Positions 49,364 through 57,416 of a stretch of DNA of 62,859 bases are shown here, piece after piece. The notes under the pieces were generated by a model. The model made no database searches. It was not told the origin of the DNA and worked only from the letters and a program-made list of their open reading frames with translations. The position numbers were made by a program, and so were the translations under genes. The DNA is taken from contig NZ_LS990887.1 in assembly GCF_900411315.1 (NCBI RefSeq), positions 1,637,596 to 1,700,454 on the forward strand. Reading direction: 5' to 3'. Numbering within the stretch: position 1 is the first letter of the stretch; each line of letters opens with the position of its first letter. Origin of the DNA: Corynebacterium senegalense (GTDB lineage: Bacteria; Actinomycetota; Actinomycetes; Mycobacteriales; Mycobacteriaceae).

Positions 49364-50146
49364 ATGGACTTTTCGGGGGAGAAGGAGCTGGCGCTGATCG
49401 CTCGCGCCTACCAGGGCAGAAAGACGGCGCTGTTCACCGCGCCGGCCACGATCCGCGTGATGGGCTTTGTCACCCTGCACCGCGTGCGGGTTGTCGACCT
49501 CGCGCTGCGCGGAGACACGAGGCCCGCAGTCAACGGCGGGCCTCACATCCGCCACCGCAGCGGCCGGGTCGACCCGCAGCACTGCCGCTCGTTCATGGGG
49601 TTCACCATCGTCTCCTTGGTGATGGCGCTGTTCGATACCTTCCGCTACCACGGCTACCTGCCCGCCCTCGGCTCGACGGAGTCCGCGCTGCAGCACAAGG
49701 ACGTGAGCAGGAAATACCTTCTCCGGGAGGCGCAAACACTGCCGCGGGCCACGGGGAAGAGGGGTTTCGTGGAGATGCTCGGCGGGGCGTCGGAAAGAAG
49801 CGAAAGCGTGACGGAGACACTGGGGCGCTACCGGCTGGTAGAGGCATCTCTGCCCGGGGTCGACAGCATCGAACGGCAAGTGACCTTCGATTACACCGAC
49901 GTCGAGGGTGCACCGCGCAGAGGGCGCGCCGACATGGTCATCAACGGGCGGGTCTTCGTCGAATTCGACGGCCGCCGCAAAGAACGCGACGACTACGTGA
50001 CCGCCGTGCGGCACGAGAGGGAGCGCGAACGCTGGCTTCTCGACGGCAGCCCCGTCCTGATCCGCGTCCGCTGGGAGGAACTGCACAACGGTGAGTTCCT
50101 GCGCAAGGTTGAGCGGGCGATACAGCTCCTTGGGGACGCGCCCTGA
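49364..50146 (+). CDS. DUF559/AbiEi-like protein with Vsr-type nuclease motif
   Basis: This 260-residue protein starts MDFSGEKELALIARAYQGRKTALFTAPATI; in-frame upstream starts at 49346 and 49334 are possible. The C-terminal part reads RRGRADMVINGRVFVEFDGRRKERDDY, the D-x(n)-ExD/K layout of the PD-(D/E)XK/Vsr fold found in DUF559 proteins, ending with an IRVRWEEL strand and a final helix, also typical. The N-terminus resembles the helical part of actinobacterial AbiEi-type regulators. Nuclease activity is untested; many such genes are single accessory genes. No toxin partner lies next to it. Confidence 0.65.
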   Translation: MDFSGEKELALIARAYQGRKTALFTAPATIRVMGFVTLHRVRVVDLALRGDTRPAVNGGPHIRHRSGRVDPQHCRSFMGFTIVSLVMALFDTFRYHGYLPALGSTESALQHKDVSRKYLLREAQTLPRATGKRGFVEMLGGASERSESVTETLGRYRLVEASLPGVDSIERQVTFDYTDVEGAPRRGRADMVINGRVFVEFDGRRKERDDYVTAVRHERERERWLLDGSPVLIRVRWEELHNGEFLRKVERAIQLLGDAP

Positions 50147-50203
50147 TTCTCGCGCGGGGCTGCAAGACGATGACGTTTTCGGCGTCACATCTGTCACAGC
50201 CGA

Positions 50204-50277
50204 CCTAGGGTTTTGCCCACCTGGTTTCGCGGTCGTCTTGTGGGGCCAACCGACGACGAACCCCTAGAACCAGGTGG
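50204..50277. other. Interleaved inverted repeats at the pknG 3' end
   Basis: Two inverted pairs cross each other: CCTAGGG (50204-50210) with CCCCTAG (50261-50267), and CCACCTGGTT (50217-50226) with AACCAGGTGG (50268-50277, inside the last pknG codons). The order A-B-A'-B' would allow a pseudoknot or two alternative hairpins in the RNA. There is no clear T-run; it may be the terminator between the converging DUF559-like and pknG genes. Confidence 0.5.
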
Positions 50278-52681
50278 CGGGGCGCACCTTGTTCGCCATG
50301 TCGACGAGCGCGTAGCGGTGGTGGGCGTAGGGGGCGACGCGGGCCTGCTCCCGCAGGGTGATGGCTAGGCCGCGGCGCAGGCCACGGAGCGTGAAGGGGT
50401 ATTCGAAGAGGTTGTGGCTGGAGGCGGCCTTTTCTACCCCGGCGTCGCGGAGGAAGGTCAGGCCGGCGCGCAGGACGTAGACCTTGATCTGTAGGAAGCG
50501 GGGCTCGTTGCTGGGGATCTCCTCCAGGCGGCGGGCGGCGCGGCGGATGCGGGACTCGGTCAGTTCGGCGGAGACGAGGTCGAGGATGGTGGTGAGCTTG
50601 GCCATGCGGTGGTGTCGCGAAGAGGGAGAGACGCGGTCGAGGGCGGCCACGGCGAGTTCCACCTCGGACTCGGCCATGAGGAGTCGGGCCAGGCCGAAAG
50701 CGGCGGAGACGGTGGTGGGGTTGGTTTGCCAGACCAGGGCGTAGAGTCGCAGGGCGTTGTAGCGCAGGACGGCGGGGTCGTCGCTGAGCAGCTCCCAGCC
50801 GGGGGTGAGCATGCCGCGGGCCTCCCAGTCCTCGAAGACGGAGCTGGGCAGGTCGGCCAGGTTGGTGCGGATGCCGGAGGTGGCGCGGGCGATGTCGTCG
50901 TTAAGCAGGTCGAGTGCGTAGGGCCCGGCCTGCTGGCTGATGAGCTCGTCGATCGCGGCGATGGCGAGCTTGGGGGCGGCCTCGCCGGGGACGTGGGCGA
51001 GGACGGAGGTGAAGTCGCGCTGCGCCTCGCGGTACTCGCCGAGGAGCATGTTGATCACGCCGGAGTACCAGGCGTACCGCCAGTTGTGGCCGAGCCTGTC
51101 GGCGAGGGAGGACAGCCAGGTCCGCGCCTGGTAGGTCAGGCCCATGTCGAGCATCGCCCGGACCACGCCGAAGGGGATTTCCATCGACTGCTCGTACTGC
51201 GGAGTCTGCATCGCCTGGCGCAGGTTCTCGAGGGTTTCCTGCGGCTCCTGGTAGGAGGAGCCCTGGATCATGGAGGCGCCGATGTCGGAGCGGTCGATGA
51301 GCGGGGAGGGCAGGGCCGCCACGACCTCTTGGGGGGTGATTTCGACGGTGCGGGAGATGCCGTCGATGAGCTGGTCGGTGCGGAAGACGAGGTGCTTCGT
51401 GCCGAAGGTGGTGCGCTGCGGGGAGAACAGGGAGTGCTGGGCGGGGAAGGTGATGCCGTCGCGGATCGCGATGCATTCGCGCAGCACGCCCAGCATCTGC
51501 GCCTCGAGGTCGTCCACGCTGCTGAAGCGCTGTGCGGGGTCCGGATCGCAGCAGCGCACGATGAGGCGGTACAGCGACAGGTAGCGGCGGAACAGCGGCT
51601 CGTGGGTGGGGGAGGGGACCCCGGGGGCGTAGACGCCGTTTTCCCGCGGCAGGTCCACGACCAGCGCCGCGAGGGTGCGCCCGACGGTGTAGATGTCGCT
51701 GCTTATCGACGGCCCCTCCGACGCCACCTCCGGAGCCTGGAACCCCTTGGTGCCGTAGATGTAGCCGAAGGCGCCGATGCCGGAGACGGCGCCGAGGTCG
51801 ATGAGCTTGACCTGGTCCTCGGTGACGATGATGTTGTCGGGCTTGAGGTCGTTGTAGACCACGCCGCGGGAGTGGAGGTAGGCCAGCGCCGGGAGGACCT
51901 CGAGGATGTAGGCGATGGCGACGTCCACCGGGAGGAGGTGGGTGGGTTCGTTGTTGCGCTTTTCGCGTAGCGACGGCCCGCCGACGTACTCCATCACGAT
52001 GAACCCGCCGGGGACGCGGGGGTCGTCGATGAAGTTGAAGATTTTCACGATGCCGGGGTGGGTGACGTCGGCCAGGAACTCCCGCTCGGCCGCGGCGGCG
52101 GCGGTCTCGTCGGCGTTCTTCGTGGAGTGCAGTCCCTTGAGCACGACGACGCGCCCGGCGACGTGGTGGTCGTGCGCCAGGTAGATCCAGCCCATGCCGC
52201 CGTGTGCGATGACGCCCATGATCTCGTACTGGCTGGCCACGATGTCGCCGGGGTCGAGCTGGGGCAGGGGGATGCCCTTCTCGGCGTGTGCGACGCGCGG
52301 GTCCTTCAGGGCGTCGGCGGGGTCGCCGGGGGGCACCCACGGCAGCTCGACCATGCCGTCGGCGACGACGCGGGCGGCGCGCTGCGTGCCGCGCAGCTCG
52401 CGGAAGGTGTCCAGGGCCTCGCGGCGCGAGCGCTGGGAGGAGTCCTCCTGCGACCCGCCCTCGCGCAACTTGTCCAGGTCCTTGAGCAGGCCCGCCATGT
52501 CGCCCAGCCCGGCGTATTCCTCGCCGGGGCCGCTATCCACGAGGTGGCGGTCCGTGGCGTCCTCGTCGTCGTCCTCGTCATCGGCGAAGGGGTCGAAGGC
52601 GACAGCCTCGGTGGCGGGGTCGTCGGCGAAGGGGTCGTACAGGACGGCTTCGGTCGGCTCGGGCTGCTGCTTGTCCGTCAT
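50264..52681 (-). CDS. pknG: Serine/threonine protein kinase PknG
   Basis: This 805-residue soluble kinase has a disordered acidic N-terminus with a duplicated TEAVxxDPFADD motif (about residues 10-35). The kinase domain (about 145-400) has Gly loop GVIAHGGMGWIYLA, Lys in VVVLKG near 181, YNDLKPDN near 276 and IDLGAVS in place of DFG. A long TPR-like helical C-terminus follows. The two CxxC pairs of the mycobacterial rubredoxin domain are absent, which I recall is the corynebacterial form. It should phosphorylate OdhI and so release 2-oxoglutarate dehydrogenase. ATG overlaps the glnH stop (ATGA). Confidence 0.95.
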   Translation of the reverse strand: MTDKQQPEPTEAVLYDPFADDPATEAVAFDPFADDEDDDEDATDRHLVDSGPGEEYAGLGDMAGLLKDLDKLREGGSQEDSSQRSRREALDTFRELRGTQRAARVVADGMVELPWVPPGDPADALKDPRVAHAEKGIPLPQLDPGDIVASQYEIMGVIAHGGMGWIYLAHDHHVAGRVVVLKGLHSTKNADETAAAAAEREFLADVTHPGIVKIFNFIDDPRVPGGFIVMEYVGGPSLREKRNNEPTHLLPVDVAIAYILEVLPALAYLHSRGVVYNDLKPDNIIVTEDQVKLIDLGAVSGIGAFGYIYGTKGFQAPEVASEGPSISSDIYTVGRTLAALVVDLPRENGVYAPGVPSPTHEPLFRRYLSLYRLIVRCCDPDPAQRFSSVDDLEAQMLGVLRECIAIRDGITFPAQHSLFSPQRTTFGTKHLVFRTDQLIDGISRTVEITPQEVVAALPSPLIDRSDIGASMIQGSSYQEPQETLENLRQAMQTPQYEQSMEIPFGVVRAMLDMGLTYQARTWLSSLADRLGHNWRYAWYSGVINMLLGEYREAQRDFTSVLAHVPGEAAPKLAIAAIDELISQQAGPYALDLLNDDIARATSGIRTNLADLPSSVFEDWEARGMLTPGWELLSDDPAVLRYNALRLYALVWQTNPTTVSAAFGLARLLMAESEVELAVAALDRVSPSSRHHRMAKLTTILDLVSAELTESRIRRAARRLEEIPSNEPRFLQIKVYVLRAGLTFLRDAGVEKAASSHNLFEYPFTLRGLRRGLAITLREQARVAPYAHHRYALVDMANKVRPATWF

Positions 52682-53676
52682 GGAGCTGTCCTTTCCGTTC
52701 CTTCCGTCTCCGCTCGGTAGCGGGCGGGCGGCGGCTCGGGGCTGGACAGGGCGTCGGCGAGCCAGGCGCCCTGCATGCGGCTCCACGTCCCGTCGGTGCG
52801 GATGCGCTCGAGGGTGGAGTTGACCTGGCGCACCAGCCCGTCCTCTCCCTTGCGCACGCCCACGGCGTAGCTCTGGGTGCCGAAGGTGTCCTCCAGCACG
52901 CGGGTGTGCGGGTCCTGCGCGGTCATGCCGGCGAGGATGGCGTCGTCGGCGAGGACGGCGTCGGCCTGGTACTGCTGGGTGGCCATGAGGCAGTCGGCCC
53001 AGCTGCGGGTCCGCAGGATTTTGCTGGCCGGGGCGACGGCGCGCGCCAGCTCGAGGAGGTTGGAGCCGTCGACGACGCACACGGACTTGCCGGCCGTGTC
53101 GTCGATGCCGCCGATCCCCCGGTTCTGCGGGGTGAACAGGCGCACCGAACTGGCCAGGTAGGGGATGGAGAAGTCGACGCGCTCGACCCGCTCGGGGGTG
53201 ATGGACATCGTGCGCACGACGATGTCCACGTCGCCGGCCTCGAGGGTGGACACGCGCTTGCCCGAATCCACGAAGCGGAAGTCCACCTTGGTGGGGTCGC
53301 CGAAGATGTCGCGGGCGATCTCGTGGGCCAGGTCGATCTCGAAGCCGCGCAGGTCGCCCACCGCGGTGTCGCGGTAGGACAGCAGGTACTGGGACTGGTC
53401 CACGCCGATGATGATGCGGCCGCGCTCCACGATCTCCGGAATGCGCTCTTCCGGCGTGGCGGAATCGGGGCGCAGGGAGCCCGGCCACATCGTGTCGTCC
53501 GAGAAGGCGGCGCGCGGCTGGACCCCGGCGGGGTCGAGGGAAGCGCCGGGCGGCAGCGGCAGGCCCGCGTACGCCAGCGGCGGATCCGACGGGGGCGGGG
53601 GAGCGGGCGGGGCGCCGCAGGCCGCGCAGGCCGCCAGGGCCCCGCCGGCGGCGAGCGCGATCAGCTGCCTTCTCAT
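52678..53676 (-). CDS. glnH: Glutamate/amino-acid-binding lipoprotein GlnH
   Basis: This 332-residue family 3 solute-binding protein has a lipobox LAAC with Cys17 as likely lipidation site (a second Cys at 20), then a Pro-rich linker and the binding domain (GRIIIGVDQSQYLLSYRDTAVGDLRGFEIDLAHEIARDIFG; VDIVVRTMSITPERVERVDFSIPY). No ABC permease is adjacent. Instead it lies between glnX and pknG with ATGA overlaps on both sides, so it most likely senses external aspartate or glutamate and signals through GlnX to PknG, as shown for this gene set in actinobacteria. Confidence 0.93.
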   Translation of the reverse strand: MRRQLIALAAGGALAACAACGAPPAPPPPSDPPLAYAGLPLPPGASLDPAGVQPRAAFSDDTMWPGSLRPDSATPEERIPEIVERGRIIIGVDQSQYLLSYRDTAVGDLRGFEIDLAHEIARDIFGDPTKVDFRFVDSGKRVSTLEAGDVDIVVRTMSITPERVERVDFSIPYLASSVRLFTPQNRGIGGIDDTAGKSVCVVDGSNLLELARAVAPASKILRTRSWADCLMATQQYQADAVLADDAILAGMTAQDPHTRVLEDTFGTQSYAVGVRKGEDGLVRQVNSTLERIRTDGTWSRMQGAWLADALSSPEPPPARYRAETEGTERTAP

Positions 53677-55175
53677 AGGTACTCCCCCAGACGGCGGCGG
53701 ATGCCCAGCCAGATCGCGACGATGGACAGCAGCGTCAGCCCGGCCACCACGCCGGAGACGGCGCGGGTGGCGTCGAGGGAGGCGCTGATGTACTCGCGCA
53801 TGTTGGCGCGAGACTGCTTGATCAGCTCGGAGAACACGGAATCGAGCTGGGCGTACGCCAGCGCCGAGGACACCTGTTGGGTCTCCCTGTCCGTGTTGGT
53901 GAGGATGCCGATGGCGTTGTCGAAGCGCCCCTGGTTGAGCGTGTCGACGAGACTGCGGTGCGCCACCGCCCACTGCTCCAGGGCGTCGCGGCCCGACTGG
54001 ATCAGGTAGGCGTCCGCGGTGGGGGCCGCCGCGTCCAAAGCGCTGTGCACCTCGGCGTAGGTGGTGGTGAAGGAGCTCTCGGACTCGTCCACCGACTGGC
54101 GGCGCAGCAGGGCGAAGATCTCGTCGGTGCGGGTCTCCTGGGCGTCGATACGCGCGGTGGTCAGCTCCTGCCACGGGTTCGAGGCCTTCTCGAAGCCCAC
54201 CACCCCCGACTGCCACGCCGCGTAGTTCGACGCGCTCACCCACGAGATGGCCACCACCATCATCGCCGTGGCGGCCAAAAAGCCCTTGTTGAGGCGGCGG
54301 CGGAACACCCGCCACAGCCAGATCTGCGCGGCGATGAGGAAGCCGAACGCTGCCACCAGCCCGGAGAGGGGGAACCACTGCGGCGCGGAGAGCCGGCCCA
54401 TCTCCGCCGCGACTTGCTCGCGGCTGAGCTGGAACAGCGATGAGGCGTCGTCAAGCATGCGCTCGCGCATGATGCCCGAGGCCTCGGACATGTAGGCCAC
54501 GCCGACCGGGTTGCCCATCTGCTGGTTCGTCTTGGCGCGCTCCATGATCCCCGCGTAGATGGGCACGTCTCGCTGGATCTGGGTGACGAGGTCGCGCACC
54601 TTGTCGCGGTTGGCGGCGCCGTCGGAATCGACCGTTCCCTCGAGCACCTCGTTCGCCGCCACGACCCCGCGGTCGAGCGAGGCGAGGTAGAGGTTCATCT
54701 CCTCCTCCGGGACCATGCCCGGCGAAATGAAGCTGGTGGTCGAGACCGTGTCCGCCTGCGACAGCGAGGTGAACAGCACGTGCGCCGAATTGCTCATCGG
54801 CTCGGTCGAGTTGATCAGCACGTTCAGCGACTGCTGCCGCTGCGCCATCGACTGGCTCATCGCCCAGCCTGCGGCGACGAGGGCGAGCGTGAGCACCGTC
54901 ATCATCGCGATGATGCGCCCGGGCGTCGTCCCCGCGAAGTCCAGCACGCGGCGCACCCAGCGCAGCGGGCCGGTGAACGTGTCGGTGACGAAGGAGCGCG
55001 CCCCCCGGTTCTCCGGGCGGTCCTCCAGCTGGTCGAGCCAGTCATCGTCCCCCCAGGCGTCCGCCGGCTCGAGGGCGTCGGGCTTTTCAGGCAGCGCCAC
55101 CACTGCGCCGCGCGGATCGCGCGCGGACGAGGATGCGGCGGCGGTGCCGCGCGGGTCGCTCGTAGCCTCACGCAT
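53673..55175 (-). CDS. glnX: Integral membrane signalling protein GlnX
   Basis: This 500-residue protein has a cytoplasmic N-terminus of about 90 residues, a membrane segment (GRIIAMMTVLTLALVAAGWAMS), a large extracellular helical domain, two central segments (WFPLSGLVAAFGFLIAAQIWLWRVF; FLAATAMMVVAISWV), a second helical extracellular domain and a final segment (VSGVVAGLTLLSIVAIWLGI). The two outside helical domains recall receptor-type sensors. It links GlnH outside to PknG inside. ATG 55175 lies eight bases after TATTCT, so the operon mRNA is probably leaderless. Confidence 0.9.
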   Translation of the reverse strand: MREATSDPRGTAAASSSARDPRGAVVALPEKPDALEPADAWGDDDWLDQLEDRPENRGARSFVTDTFTGPLRWVRRVLDFAGTTPGRIIAMMTVLTLALVAAGWAMSQSMAQRQQSLNVLINSTEPMSNSAHVLFTSLSQADTVSTTSFISPGMVPEEEMNLYLASLDRGVVAANEVLEGTVDSDGAANRDKVRDLVTQIQRDVPIYAGIMERAKTNQQMGNPVGVAYMSEASGIMRERMLDDASSLFQLSREQVAAEMGRLSAPQWFPLSGLVAAFGFLIAAQIWLWRVFRRRLNKGFLAATAMMVVAISWVSASNYAAWQSGVVGFEKASNPWQELTTARIDAQETRTDEIFALLRRQSVDESESSFTTTYAEVHSALDAAAPTADAYLIQSGRDALEQWAVAHRSLVDTLNQGRFDNAIGILTNTDRETQQVSSALAYAQLDSVFSELIKQSRANMREYISASLDATRAVSGVVAGLTLLSIVAIWLGIRRRLGEYL

Positions 55176-55233
55176 AACACCCAAGAATATCGCAGAATAT
55201 CGCGGTGTCGTGGGCTTGCCTATTGTGGGGGAT
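55176..55233. promoter_or_regulatory. Divergent promoter region glnX / Nudix gene
   Basis: Within 58 bases lie a direct repeat AGAATATCGC (55184-55193, 55194-55203), the minus-strand TATTCT eight bases before the glnX ATG, and the plus-strand TATTGT (55221-55226) seven bases before the Nudix ATG. The repeat overlaps the glnX -10, so it may be an operator. Both genes appear leaderless. Confidence 0.45.
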
Positions 55234-55701
55234 ATGGAAGGTGACGGCAACGGCTGGGTCCCCGGCCCGAACGGAGTGAAAATGTGGGGCCGCTTCGGTG
55301 CGGCCGGTCTGTTTCTGCAGGCAGGAGAGCGTGTTCTGCTGCAGCACCGGGCAGCGTGGACCGCGCAGGGCGACACGTGGGGCCTGCCCGGGGGAGCGCG
55401 CGACTCCCACGAGACGGTTGCGGAGGCGGCGCTGCGCGAGGCCGTCGAGGAGTGCGCCATCGACCCCGCACTCGTCCGGGTGCGCGGCGAGCTTGTCACC
55501 GCCGGCCCGTTCGACTCCGGCTGGACCTACACGACCGTCCTCGCGGAAACGACCACGGGCGAGCCGATCGAGGTCACCCCCAACGAGGAGAGCGAGGAGC
55601 TGCGCTGGGTCGCCCTCGACCGGGTGCGCGAGCTGCCCCTCCACCCCGGGTTCGAGGCGTCGCTGGACGGGCTCCTCGGGCATACTGAAACGCATGATTG
55701 A
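55234..55701 (+). CDS. Nudix hydrolase (MutT-like)
   Basis: This 155-residue Nudix protein has the box GARDSHETVAEAALREAVEE, matching Gx5Ex7REUxEE, with Ala at the final conserved Gly position. It starts MEGDGNGWVPGPNGVKMWGRFGAAGLFL. The substrate is unknown; candidates are nucleoside di/triphosphates or sugar nucleotides. It overlaps the ABC ATPase gene by eight bases, so the three downstream genes form one operon. Confidence 0.85.
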   Translation: MEGDGNGWVPGPNGVKMWGRFGAAGLFLQAGERVLLQHRAAWTAQGDTWGLPGGARDSHETVAEAALREAVEECAIDPALVRVRGELVTAGPFDSGWTYTTVLAETTTGEPIEVTPNEESEELRWVALDRVRELPLHPGFEASLDGLLGHTETHD

Positions 55702-56623
55702 CGTTCACGACCTCACCAAGGTCTACGGTCAGGTCCGCGCCGTCGACGGCCTCACCTTCTCTGTGAAGCCCGGCGTGGTGACGGGTTTCCTGGGCCCCAA
55801 CGGCTCCGGCAAGTCCACCACGATGCGCATGGTGCTCGGCCTGGACAGGCCCACCTCGGGCACGGCGCTTATCGACGGCACCCCCTACCGCCAGTTGAAC
55901 AACCCCGCGCGCCGGGTCGGCGCCCTGCTCGACGCCAAGGGCGTCCACCCCAACCGCAGCGCCCGCAACACGTTGCTGTGGCAGGCCCGCGCCGCCGGCC
56001 TTGAGACCAGCCGCGTCGACGAGGTCCTCGACCTGGTCGGCCTGAGCGACGTCGCCGGCTCGCGGGTCGGCGGGTTCTCGCTCGGCATGGGGCAGCGCCT
56101 CGGCATCGCCTCGGCCATGCTCGGCGACCCCGAGGTGCTCATCCTCGACGAGCCCATCAACGGCCTCGACCCTGAGGGCATCCGCTGGGTGCGCTCCCTG
56201 CTGCGCTCGCTTGCCGACGAAGGACGCACCGTCCTGGTCTCCTCCCACCTCCTGGCAGAGATGGCGCAGACCGCCGACAACCTCGTGGTCATCGGCCGGG
56301 GCAAGCTGGTCGCCGACACCTCGGTCGCCGACTTCATCTCCTCCAACTCCGCCGTCGCCGCCGTCGCCCGCCCCGCGGACCCCGCCGCGCTCGAGGCAGC
56401 GCTGTCCTCCGCCAAGATCCCCTTCGTCCGCGGCGCCGACGCGGCCGGGCGCCCCATCGTCACCGTCGAGGGGCGCACCAGCGAGGACATCGGCGCCCTC
56501 GCCTTCGAGAACCGCGTGCAGCTCAACGAGCTCACCGAGCGCCGCGGCTCCCTCGAGGACGCCTACATGCACTCCACCGAAGGCCAGGCCCAGTACTCTT
56601 CCCGGGAGGGATTCAATGCTTAA
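55694..56623 (+). CDS. ABC transporter ATP-binding protein
   Basis: This 309-residue ATPase has Walker A GPNGSGKST near residue 38, signature FSLGMGQRLGIA near 134, Walker B VLILDEPINGLDPEG near 155 and H-loop SSHLLAEM near 188. The C-terminal 90 residues are typical of the CcmA/NatA-like subfamily that pairs with a separate permease. It overlaps the Nudix gene and the permease gene (eight bases), so the three are co-translated. The substrate is unknown; antibiotic or lantibiotic-type self-protection is common in this subfamily. Confidence 0.92.
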   Translation: MIDVHDLTKVYGQVRAVDGLTFSVKPGVVTGFLGPNGSGKSTTMRMVLGLDRPTSGTALIDGTPYRQLNNPARRVGALLDAKGVHPNRSARNTLLWQARAAGLETSRVDEVLDLVGLSDVAGSRVGGFSLGMGQRLGIASAMLGDPEVLILDEPINGLDPEGIRWVRSLLRSLADEGRTVLVSSHLLAEMAQTADNLVVIGRGKLVADTSVADFISSNSAVAAVARPADPAALEAALSSAKIPFVRGADAAGRPIVTVEGRTSEDIGALAFENRVQLNELTERRGSLEDAYMHSTEGQAQYSSREGFNA

Positions 56624-57347
56624 CATCGTCGCTTCCGAGTGGACCAAACTGCGCACCACCGCCTCCTTCTGGTGGACCAGCGGCCTGATGCTGGCCATCC
56701 CGACCCTCCTCGCCGCGATCTTCGCCAGCGCAGATTCCGAAAACGCCTTCGTCTACATCCCCCTCACCGTGATCATGGCCGTCGCGATGGTCACCGCCGT
56801 GGTGATCACGGTCCAGGCGACCATGACGGTGACCACCGAGTACCGCTTCGGCATCCCCGCCACCACCTACCGGATTTCCCCGGCGCGGTGGCAGGTTGCC
56901 GTCGTCAAGCTCGGGCTCTACGCCGTCATCGCGGCCCTGCTCACCTTCCTCGCGCTGGTCCTCGCGTTCACGCTCGGCGACGCGCTGGCCTACCACCCGG
57001 CCAACTGGGCGTCGAACCCCGCCACCACCCGGGCCCTGTGGGCGCTGCCGCTCGGCGCCGCCGCCCTGACCCTGTTCAACCAGGGCATCGGCTGGCTCGT
57101 GCGCAACACCGCCGGCGCGATCGTCCTCGCCTTCGGCACCCAGTTCGTGGTCGAGGCGCTGGTGGGGCTGGTCCCGCGCGTCGGAGAGGACGTCGCCAAG
57201 TTCATGCCCTTCTCGAACCTCTACGCGTTCCTGTTCAACATGCCCACCGGCACCTTCACCGTCTGGGAGTCGCTGGGAGTCTTCGCGGCGTGGGCTGCCG
57301 TCCTGTGGATCGTGGGGCTCGTGCTGCTGGAAAGGCGCGACGCCTAA
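56616..57347 (+). CDS. ABC transporter permease (ABC-2 type)
   Basis: This 243-residue protein has six membrane segments (FWWTSGLMLAIPTLLAAIF; FVYIPLTVIMAVAMVTAVVITVQA; and others), an ExKLR-type start (ASEWTKLRTTASFWW) and the YRFGIPATTYRISPARWQVAVVK loop common to ABC-2 permeases. It partners with the ATPase encoded immediately upstream. Followed by a strong terminator. Confidence 0.88.
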   Translation: MLNIVASEWTKLRTTASFWWTSGLMLAIPTLLAAIFASADSENAFVYIPLTVIMAVAMVTAVVITVQATMTVTTEYRFGIPATTYRISPARWQVAVVKLGLYAVIAALLTFLALVLAFTLGDALAYHPANWASNPATTRALWALPLGAAALTLFNQGIGWLVRNTAGAIVLAFGTQFVVEALVGLVPRVGEDVAKFMPFSNLYAFLFNMPTGTFTVWESLGVFAAWAAVLWIVGLVLLERRDA

Positions 57348-57367
57348 GCTCGCTCGCTGCGCCTCCG

Positions 57368-57400
57368 GGGGCTGGGTCCGTTGTGGGCCCGGCCCCTTTT
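57368..57400 (+). terminator. Terminator after the ABC permease gene
   Basis: GGGGCTGGGTCC and GGGCCCGGCCCC form a long GC stem followed by TTTTCTC, 21 bases after the permease stop, between converging genes. Confidence 0.8.
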
Positions 57401-57416
57401 CTCGCGCCCGGGAAAC

